From: Alphaproteobacteria bacterium
GTDB lineage: Bacteria > Pseudomonadota > Alphaproteobacteria > Rs-D84
Assembly (NCBI GenBank): GCA_009783855.1
Contig: WRCO01000009.1
Span: forward strand, 1-42,017
Direction of reading: 5' to 3'
DNA length: 42,017 nucleotides
Positions 8,113-16,398 of the stretch are shown here, piece after piece. Below the pieces are notes generated by a model. It made no database searches. It saw only the letters and a program-made list of their open reading frames with translations, and was not told where the DNA came from. The translations under genes were made by a program, and so were the position numbers. Positions within the stretch are counted from its first letter, which is position 1; every line of letters begins with the position of its first letter.

Positions 8113-9870
8113 ATGTCATACGATATTGAAATTATTCGGCATTCGCTTGCGCACGTTCTTGCGGCGGCGGTGAAGAAGCTGTGGCCCGATGTCAAATTCG
8201 GCGGCGGGCCGGCGATTGAAAACGGATTCTATTACGATTTCGATATGGCGCACCGGATTACCGAAGAGGACTTTCCAAAAATCGAAAAAGAAATGAAGGA
8301 CCTTATCAGGGGTGCTGGCAAATTCGAAATGCGCGAGCTGTCGGCGAAAGACGCGGCCGCAGAATTCAAGGGCGAGCCGTTCAAGCTGGAATGGATTGGC
8401 GAATTATCGGCGACCGGCGGCCAGTTATCAGTTTACCAGTTCCGTGACTTTATCGACCTGTGTCGTGGGCCGCATGTGGAGTCTTCCAAAGAGCTTCCGC
8501 GCGATTCGTTCAAAATCCGAACCGTTGCCGGCGCTTATTGGAAAGGCGATTCAAAAAACAAAATGCTTCAACGCGTTTATGTTGACGCTTTTGCAACCAA
8601 AGAAGAACTGGGCGCGCATCTGTTAATGATGGAAGAGGCGGCAAAAAGAGACCATCGAAAGCTTGGCCCCGTGCTTGGTCTGTTCTTTTTCGACGGCCGG
8701 TCGCCGGGCGTTCCGTACTGGATGCCGGACGGATTGATTGTTTATAAAGAATTGTATAAATTCTGGGCCGAATATCACGAAGAACAAGATTATTTGGAAT
8801 TCCGGTCGCCGCTTATGAATAAAAAAGAATTATACGAAACAAGCGGACATTGGCAGCATTACAGCGAAGACATGTTCACGTTTACAGAAGACGAGAACAA
8901 TGTATACGCATTGTCGCCGATGGCGTGTCCGAACGCTATGGTCGCGTATATGCACGAACCGAAAAGCCACCGCGACCTTCCATGGCGGCTTTGCGATGTG
9001 GATATGTTGTACCGGTATGAAGCGTCCGGCGCTTTGAACGGACTGTTCCGGTCGTACGAGTTCAACCAGGACGATGCGCATATATTCATTTCCGAAGATA
9101 TGATAAAAACCGAATACCACCGCATATTTGACATGCTGGACAAATACTATGAACTGTTTGATATGAAATATTCCATAGAATTGGCGACAAGGCCGGACGA
9201 TTTTATGGGCGAGGCTGAAACATGGAACAAAGCCGAAGCGATTTTGAAAGAAATATTAATAGAACGGTTTGGCGCAGGCAAATTTGGAATCAAAGAGGGC
9301 GAAGGGGCGTTCTATGGACCAAAACTTGACATACAGATGACGGACAGCGTGGGCCGCCAATGGCAAATGGGAACCGTTCAATTGGACATGCAAATGCCAG
9401 GGCGGTTCGGATGCGTGTATACCGACAAAGACGGACAAAAGAAAACGCCGATTGTCATACACCGTGTGCTTTACGGGTCTTTGGGACGTTTTCTTGCGCT
9501 TGCGCTTGAACATTTTTCGGGAAAATTGCCTGTGTGGCTTTCGCCCACTCATGCCATTGTGATTCCGATTTCCGACCAGTACGAGGAATACGCCAAAAAG
9601 GTTGCGGCGGAATTGCAGGGCGTGGATATTAAAACCGCGACGCGGGGACTGCGTATCAAGACGGATTTATCGTCCGAAAGCATGCAGAAAAAAATCCGCA
9701 ACGCGCAATTAAAGCAAATCCCGTATATGATTATAGTCGGCGAAAAAGAGGCGGCGGACGGAACCGTATCCATCCGCACCCGCGACGGCGTACAAACGAA
9801 CGTCGTCCGATTGTCCGCCTTTGTCAAGGATTTGACGGACAAGATTAAGACAAGGGGTCTGGAAGTATGA
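8113..9870 (+). CDS. thrS: Threonine--tRNA ligase lacking an N-terminal TGS domain
   Basis: IIRHSLAHVLAAAVK..., YWKGDSKNKMLQRVYVDAFATKEEL, GEGAFYGPKLDIQ, zinc ligands C (MACPNA), H (DDAHIF), H (VIHRVLYGS). Confidence 0.95.
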   Translation: MSYDIEIIRHSLAHVLAAAVKKLWPDVKFGGGPAIENGFYYDFDMAHRITEEDFPKIEKEMKDLIRGAGKFEMRELSAKDAAAEFKGEPFKLEWIGELSATGGQLSVYQFRDFIDLCRGPHVESSKELPRDSFKIRTVAGAYWKGDSKNKMLQRVYVDAFATKEELGAHLLMMEEAAKRDHRKLGPVLGLFFFDGRSPGVPYWMPDGLIVYKELYKFWAEYHEEQDYLEFRSPLMNKKELYETSGHWQHYSEDMFTFTEDENNVYALSPMACPNAMVAYMHEPKSHRDLPWRLCDVDMLYRYEASGALNGLFRSYEFNQDDAHIFISEDMIKTEYHRIFDMLDKYYELFDMKYSIELATRPDDFMGEAETWNKAEAILKEILIERFGAGKFGIKEGEGAFYGPKLDIQMTDSVGRQWQMGTVQLDMQMPGRFGCVYTDKDGQKKTPIVIHRVLYGSLGRFLALALEHFSGKLPVWLSPTHAIVIPISDQYEEYAKKVAAELQGVDIKTATRGLRIKTDLSSESMQKKIRNAQLKQIPYMIIVGEKEAADGTVSIRTRDGVQTNVVRLSAFVKDLTDKIKTRGLEV

Positions 9871-9871
9871 A

Positions 9872-9924
9872 CGTAGAGGCGTGTGGGAACACGTCCAACC
9901 AAAGGGCGCGTTTCCATGCGCCCG
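9872..9924. repeat. Double hairpin element downstream of thrS
   Basis: gtagaggcgtgtgggaacacgtcc and gggcgcgtttccatgcgccc. Confidence 0.5.
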
Positions 9925-9943
9925 TGATAAAAAAGGAAAAACA

Positions 9944-10087
9944 ATGAAAAAAGTAATGTTATTAGTTGCGCTTTGTTCTGTATTTTTTGTCGCCGGGTGC
10001 TGCCGGTGCGAAAAGGAGCCGATTGTGGAGCAAAACCAGAGGTTGATTGTGCCGCCCAATTTCGGCAACAGGCCGGTCGCAGAATAG
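9944..10087 (+). CDS. Small lipoprotein (47 aa)
   Basis: MKKVMLLVALCSVFFVAGCCRCEK lipobox; C-term RLIVPPNFGNRPVAE; SD aaaaaggaaaa. Confidence 0.7.
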   Translation: MKKVMLLVALCSVFFVAGCCRCEKEPIVEQNQRLIVPPNFGNRPVAE

Positions 10088-10159
10088 ACAAAAATTTGTT
10101 TGTTTTCGCCGGACGATATGGTATAATAATTGAAAATTAACCATTAAAGGGGTTTGATT

Positions 10160-10534
10160 ATGACACTGAAAAACATATTAAAGGGTTCTTTATTCGCGGG
10201 ACTTGGTCTGATTGTCGGCATCGGCGCCGCTTATGCGGGTCCTGCCACCACCGCCCAAGTTAACCAAGACGCAATTTGCGCTTTGGTAGCATCGTTAGAG
10301 GGTGTGTTCCGGCTTTTGCGCACATTGGCCTTTATTGGCGCGGCATTCATCATAATGGCATGGGCATGGGATTTCATATCAAAGGGTGACCCCAAACTTG
10401 AAGACGTAAAGAAGAAGGGCGTTGGGATGATTGTCGGCTTTCTGTTGCTGTTTATGGTTGGCGCGATTTTACAGTTCTTGATGACAGCGGGCGGTCGGGC
10501 GGCCATAGGATGTATAGAACAGCTTGCATGGTAA
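10160..10534 (+). CDS. VirB2/TrbC-like small membrane (pilin-like) protein
   Basis: Signal peptide plus two hydrophobic helices, ~124 aa; MTLKNILKGSLFAGLGLIVGIGAAYAGPA... Confidence 0.5.
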   Translation: MTLKNILKGSLFAGLGLIVGIGAAYAGPATTAQVNQDAICALVASLEGVFRLLRTLAFIGAAFIIMAWAWDFISKGDPKLEDVKKKGVGMIVGFLLLFMVGAILQFLMTAGGRAAIGCIEQLAW

Positions 10535-10555
10535 TCGTATAAAATAATCATACGG

Positions 10556-10583
10556 GGGCGGGAAGGTTTTCCCGCCCTTGTTT
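10556..10583 (+). terminator. Rho-independent terminator
   Basis: gggcgggaa-ggtt-ttcccgccc-ttgttttt. Confidence 0.85.
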
Positions 10584-10605
10584 TTCGTAAAGGAAGTTTT
10601 TCACA

Positions 10606-11193
10606 ATGCTTGAAATGATAATCGTTTTGACAGTATTCGGCGCGCTTGCGATTTTGCTGTTTGTCATTTATATCGCTTTGATTGTCATGGCGGTCGAGGC
10701 CTTGTTCGTTCCCTTATTCGATGTGCCGCCCAAAGTGCCAAGCCAGAAAAAAATGCGCAATGTGATTATGGCGGAAATCCACAAAAACTTCCCGGATGCA
10801 AAAACGATAATCGACATAGGGTCGGGTTGGGGCGGAATGGCGATGCGCGCGGCGCGCGAATTCCCGCACGCGGACGCCGTGGGCATAGAGCTTATGCCGC
10901 TTCCATTCTGTTGCGCGACGGTTTCGCGGTGCCTGCTTGGTCCGAAAAACTGCCGCTTTGCCTTTGGGAATGCGGTGCGGTTTATAAAGGATAAAAAATT
11001 CGATATTGCGGTCTGTTATTCCGGACCGGAGCTTATGAAAGCCATAGAGCCGCACAGGGATAATTTCAAAGTGGTTTTATCTATTGATTTTCCATTGCCG
11101 AATATTGCGCCGTCGCGGACCGTAACATTGCACAAAGACCGCATGGGTCAGCATGTGCTGTATGTCTATGAGGCACTGGGCACTAGGCGATAG
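10606..11193 (+). CDS. Membrane-anchored class I SAM-dependent methyltransferase
   Basis: N-terminal TM helix; IIDIGSGWGGMAMRAAREFPHADAVGIE motif I. Confidence 0.75.
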   Translation: MLEMIIVLTVFGALAILLFVIYIALIVMAVEALFVPLFDVPPKVPSQKKMRNVIMAEIHKNFPDAKTIIDIGSGWGGMAMRAAREFPHADAVGIELMPLPFCCATVSRCLLGPKNCRFAFGNAVRFIKDKKFDIAVCYSGPELMKAIEPHRDNFKVVLSIDFPLPNIAPSRTVTLHKDRMGQHVLYVYEALGTRR

Positions 11194-11200
11194 GCACTAG
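11171..11200. repeat. Heptad repeat block (ggcactg ggcacta ggcgata ggcacta), left arm
   Basis: Period 7; encodes the last residues EALGTRR* of the methyltransferase; inverted partner at 11263..11288. Confidence 0.9.
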
Positions 11201-11216
11201 TTTTTTGTTAAAGAAT

Positions 11217-11245
11217 TTTGTAATTCGTGATTTTTGTGATATAAT
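11217..11245 (+). promoter_or_regulatory. Putative promoter between heptad arms
   Basis: TATAAT at 11240, weak -35 TTTGTA at 11217, 17-nt spacer. Confidence 0.4.
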
Positions 11246-11262
11246 TGCGACGATTATGAACA

Positions 11263-11288
11263 ACTAGTGCCTAGTGCCCAGTGCTTGG
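11263..11288. repeat. Heptad repeat block (ctagtgc ctagtgc ccagtgc ttgg), right arm
   Basis: Inverted copy of 11171..11200. Confidence 0.9.
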
Positions 11289-11316
11289 CGCCCCTTGCGA
11301 CTGAAAGGAGCGAATC

Positions 11317-12006
11317 ATGAATGAACACGATGAATTGGAATTGCTTGACCTTGACGACGATGCGGAAATCGAAATGCCGGAAGGGTTCGAAACATGCCCG
11401 CGTCCGCGCCGCCCATGGCTTCTTTTCGCCGCGGGCGCCGTTGTCATTGCGCTTGCGTCATATATAGTCGTCCGCATCGCGGGCAAACCGTCCGACAATA
11501 TCGTAGACATACGGCTTGACATGCCGATTTCGGAACCTGTGACGCCCGCCGCCGCACCGCTTGCGGAACCGGAACCGGAATTGCCCGGCGCGCCGGTGCG
11601 CGTTGTCGAAGACCGCGTGGAGGCTGAATTCAGACCGGATGTCGCCGTGCCGCGTCCGCGCCCCCTGACACCACAGAACCAAGCGGCCCCGCCGCCCGCG
11701 GCGCGCCCCGCCGCCCCGCGTCCCGCACCACGACCGGCGCCCGCAGCGCGGCCGGCAGCCCCAAGCGGGTATATGGTGCAGCTTGGCGCGTATGACACCC
11801 GTGAAAGCGCGCTTGCCGCGCAGAGGCGCCTGCAGGCCCGGCACCCGGCGCTTCTTGGCGACCGTCAGTTTGTCGTGCTTGCCGCACAGGTTCACGGCCG
11901 GACCATACACCGTCTTCGCGTTGTCGGATTCACAACCGCCCGCGATGCAAGCGGATTCTGCAATAACGCAAAATCCGACGGACTGGATTGTTTTGTATCA
12001 AGATAA
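11317..12006 (+). CDS. SPOR-domain inner membrane protein with Pro/Ala-rich linker
   Basis: Single TM, P/A-rich linker, SGYMVQLGAYDTRESALAAQRRLQARHP...VHGRTIHRLRVVGF. Confidence 0.8.
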   Translation: MNEHDELELLDLDDDAEIEMPEGFETCPRPRRPWLLFAAGAVVIALASYIVVRIAGKPSDNIVDIRLDMPISEPVTPAAAPLAEPEPELPGAPVRVVEDRVEAEFRPDVAVPRPRPLTPQNQAAPPPAARPAAPRPAPRPAPAARPAAPSGYMVQLGAYDTRESALAAQRRLQARHPALLGDRQFVVLAAQVHGRTIHRLRVVGFTTARDASGFCNNAKSDGLDCFVSR

Positions 12007-12008
12007 CG

Positions 12009-12036
12009 TCGTGGCTCGAGTTCGTGTTGGCGGCTT
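12009..12036. repeat. Degenerate heptad block (gtggctc/ttcgtgttgg), left arm upstream of tatA
   Basis: Inverted partner at 12074..12111. Confidence 0.6.
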
Positions 12037-12073
12037 GTAGTATGAATTTGCGGATATTGTTATCCAGAAATCT

Positions 12074-12111
12074 GAACCACGAACCACCGGCACCAGCCAC
12101 CAACCACCAAG
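12074..12111. repeat. Heptad block (aaccacg aaccacc ggcacca gccacca accacca), right arm abutting tatA SD
   Basis: Period 7. Confidence 0.85.
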
Positions 12112-12120
12112 GAGTAAATT

Positions 12121-12372
12121 ATGAGATTTGGATTTTGGGAAATAATAATAATCGCCGCGTTGATATTCATCCTGTTCGGAAGCCAGAAGTTCCCCGGCAT
12201 GATGAAAAACCTTGCCGAAGGAATAAAGGTGTTCAAGAAAGAAATCTCCGGCGATAAAAAAGAAAAGAAAGACAAACCGGAAGCGGCCGCCGCCGTCCGT
12301 CCCGCTTCGCGGGCCAAGATACAGGCGCCGGGCGGTAAGCCGAAAAAGAAAAAATCGGCGAAAAAGAAATAA
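12121..12372 (+). CDS. tatA: Twin-arginine translocase TatA/TatE subunit
   Basis: MRFGFWEIIIIAALIFILFGSQKFPGMMKNLAEGIKVFKKEI. Confidence 0.9.
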   Translation: MRFGFWEIIIIAALIFILFGSQKFPGMMKNLAEGIKVFKKEISGDKKEKKDKPEAAAAVRPASRAKIQAPGGKPKKKKSAKKK

Positions 12373-12404
12373 TTCGTGGCTCGTGGCTCGTGCCGGTGGT
12401 TCGT
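12373..12404. repeat. Heptad block (tcgtggc tcgtggc tcgtgcc ggtggtt cg), left arm after tatA
   Basis: Period 7; inverted partner 12409..12445. Confidence 0.9.
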
Positions 12405-12408
12405 AATG

Positions 12409-12445
12409 CGAGCCAACCGGCCACCAACACGAGCCACCAGTCACC
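12409..12445. repeat. Heptad block (gagccaa ccggcca ccaacac gagccac cagtcac c) abutting ftsK ATG
   Basis: Inverted relative to 12373..12404. Confidence 0.8.
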
Positions 12446-14722
12446 ATGCAGAAAAAATCAAAACGCTTTTTACCAGAATCGTTCAGCAAGGCCTTAAAGG
12501 CGCTTGCGCTGCGCATTATCGGCGCGGGTTTGTTTTTCGGCTCGCTTGTATTCATCGCCGCGTTTTTCATTCATGACCCATGGCTTTCCGGATTCGGCGT
12601 CGCATCAAATTTCGGCACGCAAAGCATAATCGGAAATGTCATATCCGCGGGCATCTATGGCGTCGGATGGCTTCCGTCGCTTTTCATATTGCTTTATGTC
12701 GCGCGGGCAAGCGCGTTGGCGCTTTTGGGAAATATGGACGAATCGCCGGAATATGACGCTATCCGCGCAATTATTGCAATCGGAGTCGGCGCCGCGGGCA
12801 TGGGCGCAATCGCACCGGATGCCGGAATGGGCGGAATCGCCGGCGCGGTCATCGCGCATGACATCGGGCTTTTCGCCGGAAGATTCACATTTGTGTTCGG
12901 GGTTTTGTTTATCGCACTGTTCCTGTATATGGCCGGTGTCTTGCTGCGGATAAAAATCGGTACCGTGCTTGCGGTCGTGCGTCTTGTCGGGGATTATACG
13001 CTTTGGCTTGCGTCGGAATTGCGCCTTATTGAATATCGGCCGCGCCCGAAAATGGTAAAATACGTCGAAGAAAAATATGAAGAGGAAGAAGAGCAAGAAG
13101 AAATAAAACCGCGGCGGCGTCCGCCTTTGCGAAGCCCCGGCGCGACAAGTGCCGCGACAAAAAAACCAACACCGCGCCGCCGCCGCGTTGCGGATGATGA
13201 TTACGAATTGCCTCCGCCGGAATTTCTGGAAAAATCCATATTCTCGCGCCATGCGGTGACGTCGGAATTAAAAAATACGGCAAGCGCGATGGAGGTCAAT
13301 TTCGAACAATACGGCGTATTCGGCAAAGTCATGGGAATCAAGCCCGGACCCATCGTTACGCTTTATGAATTCGAACCCGCCGACGGCATGCGGATAAAAA
13401 ATATCACCGACACCGTCAAAGACATGACGCGCGCAATGGCCGCCGAAAATATCCGCATAGCGGCGATTCCGCGAACCAAATATATCGGCGTCGAAATGGT
13501 GAACATGGGACGCGCCACGGTGCGGTTCCAAACGCTTGTCACCAATCAAGATTTTATCCATTCGCGTTATCACATCCCGCTTGCGCTGGGTGTCGACATA
13601 GGCGGGCATCCGGTTTATTTCGACCTTGCCAAGATGCCGCACGTTCTTATTGCGGGCCGCACCGGGTCCGGCAAATCGGTATTCGTGCAATCCATAATAA
13701 TGTCCATCCTGTACCGCTTTCGGCCGGATGAATGCAAACTTGTAATAGTGGACCCGAAAGGCGTCGACTTTACATTGTGGCGCGATATTCCGCACCTTAT
13801 AACGCCGGTTGTGACCGATGCGAACCAGGCCGTAAACGCGCTTAAATGGACCGTGCGCGAAATGGAAGAGCGTTACAAAAAATTAAAAGACGTCGGCGTC
13901 CAGAATATCGAAGGATATAACGAAGAGGCTCAAAAACTTCGCGCCAAAGGCAAAGTTATGACAAAACAAGTGCCGGTCGGAACGGATTCCGAAACCGGCG
14001 AATTGGAATTCGAAGAACGCGAAATCGATTTGTCCGACATACCGTACCTTGTCGTGATTATTGACGAGGTAGCCGATTTGATGTCCGTCGCGCGAAAAGA
14101 AGTCGAAGCATGCGTTCAGCGTCTTGCGCAAAAAGCGCGCGCGGCCGGAATCCATCTTGTCATGGCGACGCAGCGCCCCGACACGTCCGTCATCACCGGC
14201 GTTATAAAGGCGAACTTCCCGACGCGCATATCTTTTCAGGCGCGGTCGAACATCGATTCGATGACGACACTCGGCGAAAAGGGCGCGGAACAATTATTGG
14301 CGTGCGGCGACATGCTGTTTTCCGAAGCCGGCCGCGTGCCGGTCCGCATACACGGCGCATTTATCGAAAATAAAGAAATTAACAAAGTTGCGAATTTTTT
14401 GCGGACCCAGGGAGAGCCGGAATACGTCGAAGGCGTCGGCGACAGCGATGATTTCGGCGGCGAGTTTATCACGCCCGATATGGGCGGCGGCGCGGGTGCG
14501 GATTATTCCATCCCCGGCATGCCGCAATCAAAAGCGGCAAAGGACGGCGACCTGTACCGACAGGCGGTCGAATATGTAACGCGCGACAAAAAGCCCACGA
14601 TTTCGTATATCCAGCGGCGACTTGGCATCGGGTATAACAAAGCCGCAACGTTCATAGAAAGAATGGAGGCGGAACGCATCGTATCTCCGCCGGACGCGAA
14701 TAATAAGAGACATATACTTTAA
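12446..14722 (+). CDS. ftsK: DNA translocase FtsK
   Basis: N-terminal TM domain; PHVLIAGRTGSGKSVFVQ; PYLVVIIDEVADLM; HLVMATQRPDTSVITGVIKANFPTRISF; gamma domain DLYRQAVEYVTRDKKPTISYIQRRLGIGYNKAATFIERME. Confidence 0.97.
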   Translation: MQKKSKRFLPESFSKALKALALRIIGAGLFFGSLVFIAAFFIHDPWLSGFGVASNFGTQSIIGNVISAGIYGVGWLPSLFILLYVARASALALLGNMDESPEYDAIRAIIAIGVGAAGMGAIAPDAGMGGIAGAVIAHDIGLFAGRFTFVFGVLFIALFLYMAGVLLRIKIGTVLAVVRLVGDYTLWLASELRLIEYRPRPKMVKYVEEKYEEEEEQEEIKPRRRPPLRSPGATSAATKKPTPRRRRVADDDYELPPPEFLEKSIFSRHAVTSELKNTASAMEVNFEQYGVFGKVMGIKPGPIVTLYEFEPADGMRIKNITDTVKDMTRAMAAENIRIAAIPRTKYIGVEMVNMGRATVRFQTLVTNQDFIHSRYHIPLALGVDIGGHPVYFDLAKMPHVLIAGRTGSGKSVFVQSIIMSILYRFRPDECKLVIVDPKGVDFTLWRDIPHLITPVVTDANQAVNALKWTVREMEERYKKLKDVGVQNIEGYNEEAQKLRAKGKVMTKQVPVGTDSETGELEFEEREIDLSDIPYLVVIIDEVADLMSVARKEVEACVQRLAQKARAAGIHLVMATQRPDTSVITGVIKANFPTRISFQARSNIDSMTTLGEKGAEQLLACGDMLFSEAGRVPVRIHGAFIENKEINKVANFLRTQGEPEYVEGVGDSDDFGGEFITPDMGGGAGADYSIPGMPQSKAAKDGDLYRQAVEYVTRDKKPTISYIQRRLGIGYNKAATFIERMEAERIVSPPDANNKRHIL

Positions 14723-14770
14723 TTCGTTTTGCCTATTGAAAGCGCCCTGTCTTAACGATGGCGTATGTTG

Positions 14771-15130
14771 TTACCCGTCGGTTTGTTCAATGTGTTCGAT
14801 GGTAACTATAATTATCCCTTTGACATCGACGTCGCGGGTCTTTTCGAATTCTTTTATTTCGTCGAACAGGGAGCCGGAATCCCGATATTCCGCAGCGCCT
14901 GAAATCTTGATTTGCGTGTCGCCTTTATAAGACGATACAAACACTCTCGGGTTGGCTTTTACATTTTCGGCGGATTGCGTCATCTGGACATCGGATATGA
15001 TTATCCGGCCCGCATCGACCCGCGAAGGCATAACAACGGCGGCGCGCGGCGCGGCGTTCATGTCCGCGGTCGCAAAAACCACCCATTCGTTTTCGTTGAT
15101 AAAGGTTATTTGTTGTTGGTCAAGAATCAT
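14771..15130 (-). CDS. Pyridoxamine 5'-phosphate oxidase-family protein
   Basis: INENEWVVFATADMNAAPRAAVVMPSRVDAGRIIISDVQMTQSAENVKANPRVFVSSYKG. Confidence 0.8.
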   Translation of the reverse strand: MILDQQQITFINENEWVVFATADMNAAPRAAVVMPSRVDAGRIIISDVQMTQSAENVKANPRVFVSSYKGDTQIKISGAAEYRDSGSLFDEIKEFEKTRDVDVKGIIIVTIEHIEQTDG

Positions 15131-15187
15131 TTCGGTCCCTTTGGTATTTTTTGGATTATACCGCCGGGGCCGAAAAATGCAACACTA

Positions 15188-16285
15188 TTAACGACCGAAA
15201 TACCGCCGGCGCAGGGTGCCAAGGCCGGGACGCAGAATATCCGGGCTGTATTCGCCGGGTCTTGTAAGACAGCATGCGCCGCCGCAATCATTCAAATCCG
15301 GACAGCGCCGGCAGACCTTGTCCAAATGTTTTTTATTCCGCCAATCGGCAAGCTGTGGCGCAGAGTTCCAAAGTTCTTGAATATCTTTTTCCAAAATATT
15401 GCCAAGCAGATAATCGGTTTCGCATCCGCATCGGCCAAGGTTGCCGTGCATGTCGACGGTTCCGTTTGTATATCCGAAATCGCATGCGCCCGCGTATTGC
15501 TGATGTTCTTCGGGCAGGGCGCACGGCGGAAATTTATCGCACATGATAAGTTCGACGCCCATGTTTTCAACAGCCTTGAATTCTTCGCACGTCTTGTCAA
15601 GGTCGACATTATCGTTTGTCCGGCCGCATGTCGCGCCGCCTTTTTGCGATATGCGTTGAATCTCGGCGGCCTTTACATCGATACCGGCCTTTTGAAGATA
15701 TTCCAACAGCGGCACAAGTTTGGATTCAACGCCCGGTCGGATGTTATACGTCACGCTTACATCGATGCCGGCGTCGGAAACTTGTTTTAATTTTTTGACG
15801 GAATTTGCGAACGCGCCCTTTTTGCCGCATATCGCGTCATGTTCCTTTGCGTTGTCCGCATGGAAAGTCACGCTTACAAAATCGAAAACTTTTATGTCTT
15901 TGTCGAAATCCTTCGCATCCGGCAGGGTAAGAGTATTGGAAAGTATGCCGATAGTTTTGCCCGCCTTTTTCGCATGTTTCGCAAGGCGGATTATATTCGG
16001 GTACGCGCCCGGGTCGCCGCCGACAAACAGGATTGTTTGAACGTCGCGCATGGCGTCGATTATTTCGGCAAGCTGTTCAAAGGTCGGGGCTTTGCCATAC
16101 GATGAATCTTGCGCGATTTTGTCGGACAATTCCGACGATTTGCAATAACAGAAACTGCAATTATGGCTGCATTCCCATGTTATATGGAACGTCACGGTTT
16201 CAATCGTGTGGTTTTGTTCAGCATTATGTTTGCGGTCAAGCGAATATGACGCGGCCTTGTCGGCGATGGAATGTGTTTGTGTCAT
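15188..16285 (-). CDS. Radical SAM protein with SPASM-type C-terminal Cys cluster
   Basis: HITWECSHNCSFCYCK (CxxxCxxC); GNLGRCGCETDYLLGNILEKDIQELWNS...CRRCPDLNDCGGACC; start MTQTHS with SD aaggaag. Confidence 0.88.
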   Translation of the reverse strand: MTQTHSIADKAASYSLDRKHNAEQNHTIETVTFHITWECSHNCSFCYCKSSELSDKIAQDSSYGKAPTFEQLAEIIDAMRDVQTILFVGGDPGAYPNIIRLAKHAKKAGKTIGILSNTLTLPDAKDFDKDIKVFDFVSVTFHADNAKEHDAICGKKGAFANSVKKLKQVSDAGIDVSVTYNIRPGVESKLVPLLEYLQKAGIDVKAAEIQRISQKGGATCGRTNDNVDLDKTCEEFKAVENMGVELIMCDKFPPCALPEEHQQYAGACDFGYTNGTVDMHGNLGRCGCETDYLLGNILEKDIQELWNSAPQLADWRNKKHLDKVCRRCPDLNDCGGACCLTRPGEYSPDILRPGLGTLRRRYFGR

Positions 16286-16398
16286 GATGGGCTTCCTTTT
16301 ATTTGATATCATTATAGACCAATAATTGATTCTGTCAAGCAAAAACGAGCAACCATAATCCAATTGAAAGTGCGATTGCGATGCTTTATCATCAAGGC

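Noticed and set aside
11640-11765. GC-rich low-complexity run that might be a repeat array
   Set aside because: Explained as the Pro/Ala-rich linker of the SPOR protein; no 7-nt periodicity.
14912-15790. 292-aa plus-strand ORF
   Set aside because: Antisense to the PPOX-family and radical SAM genes; no recognisable domain.
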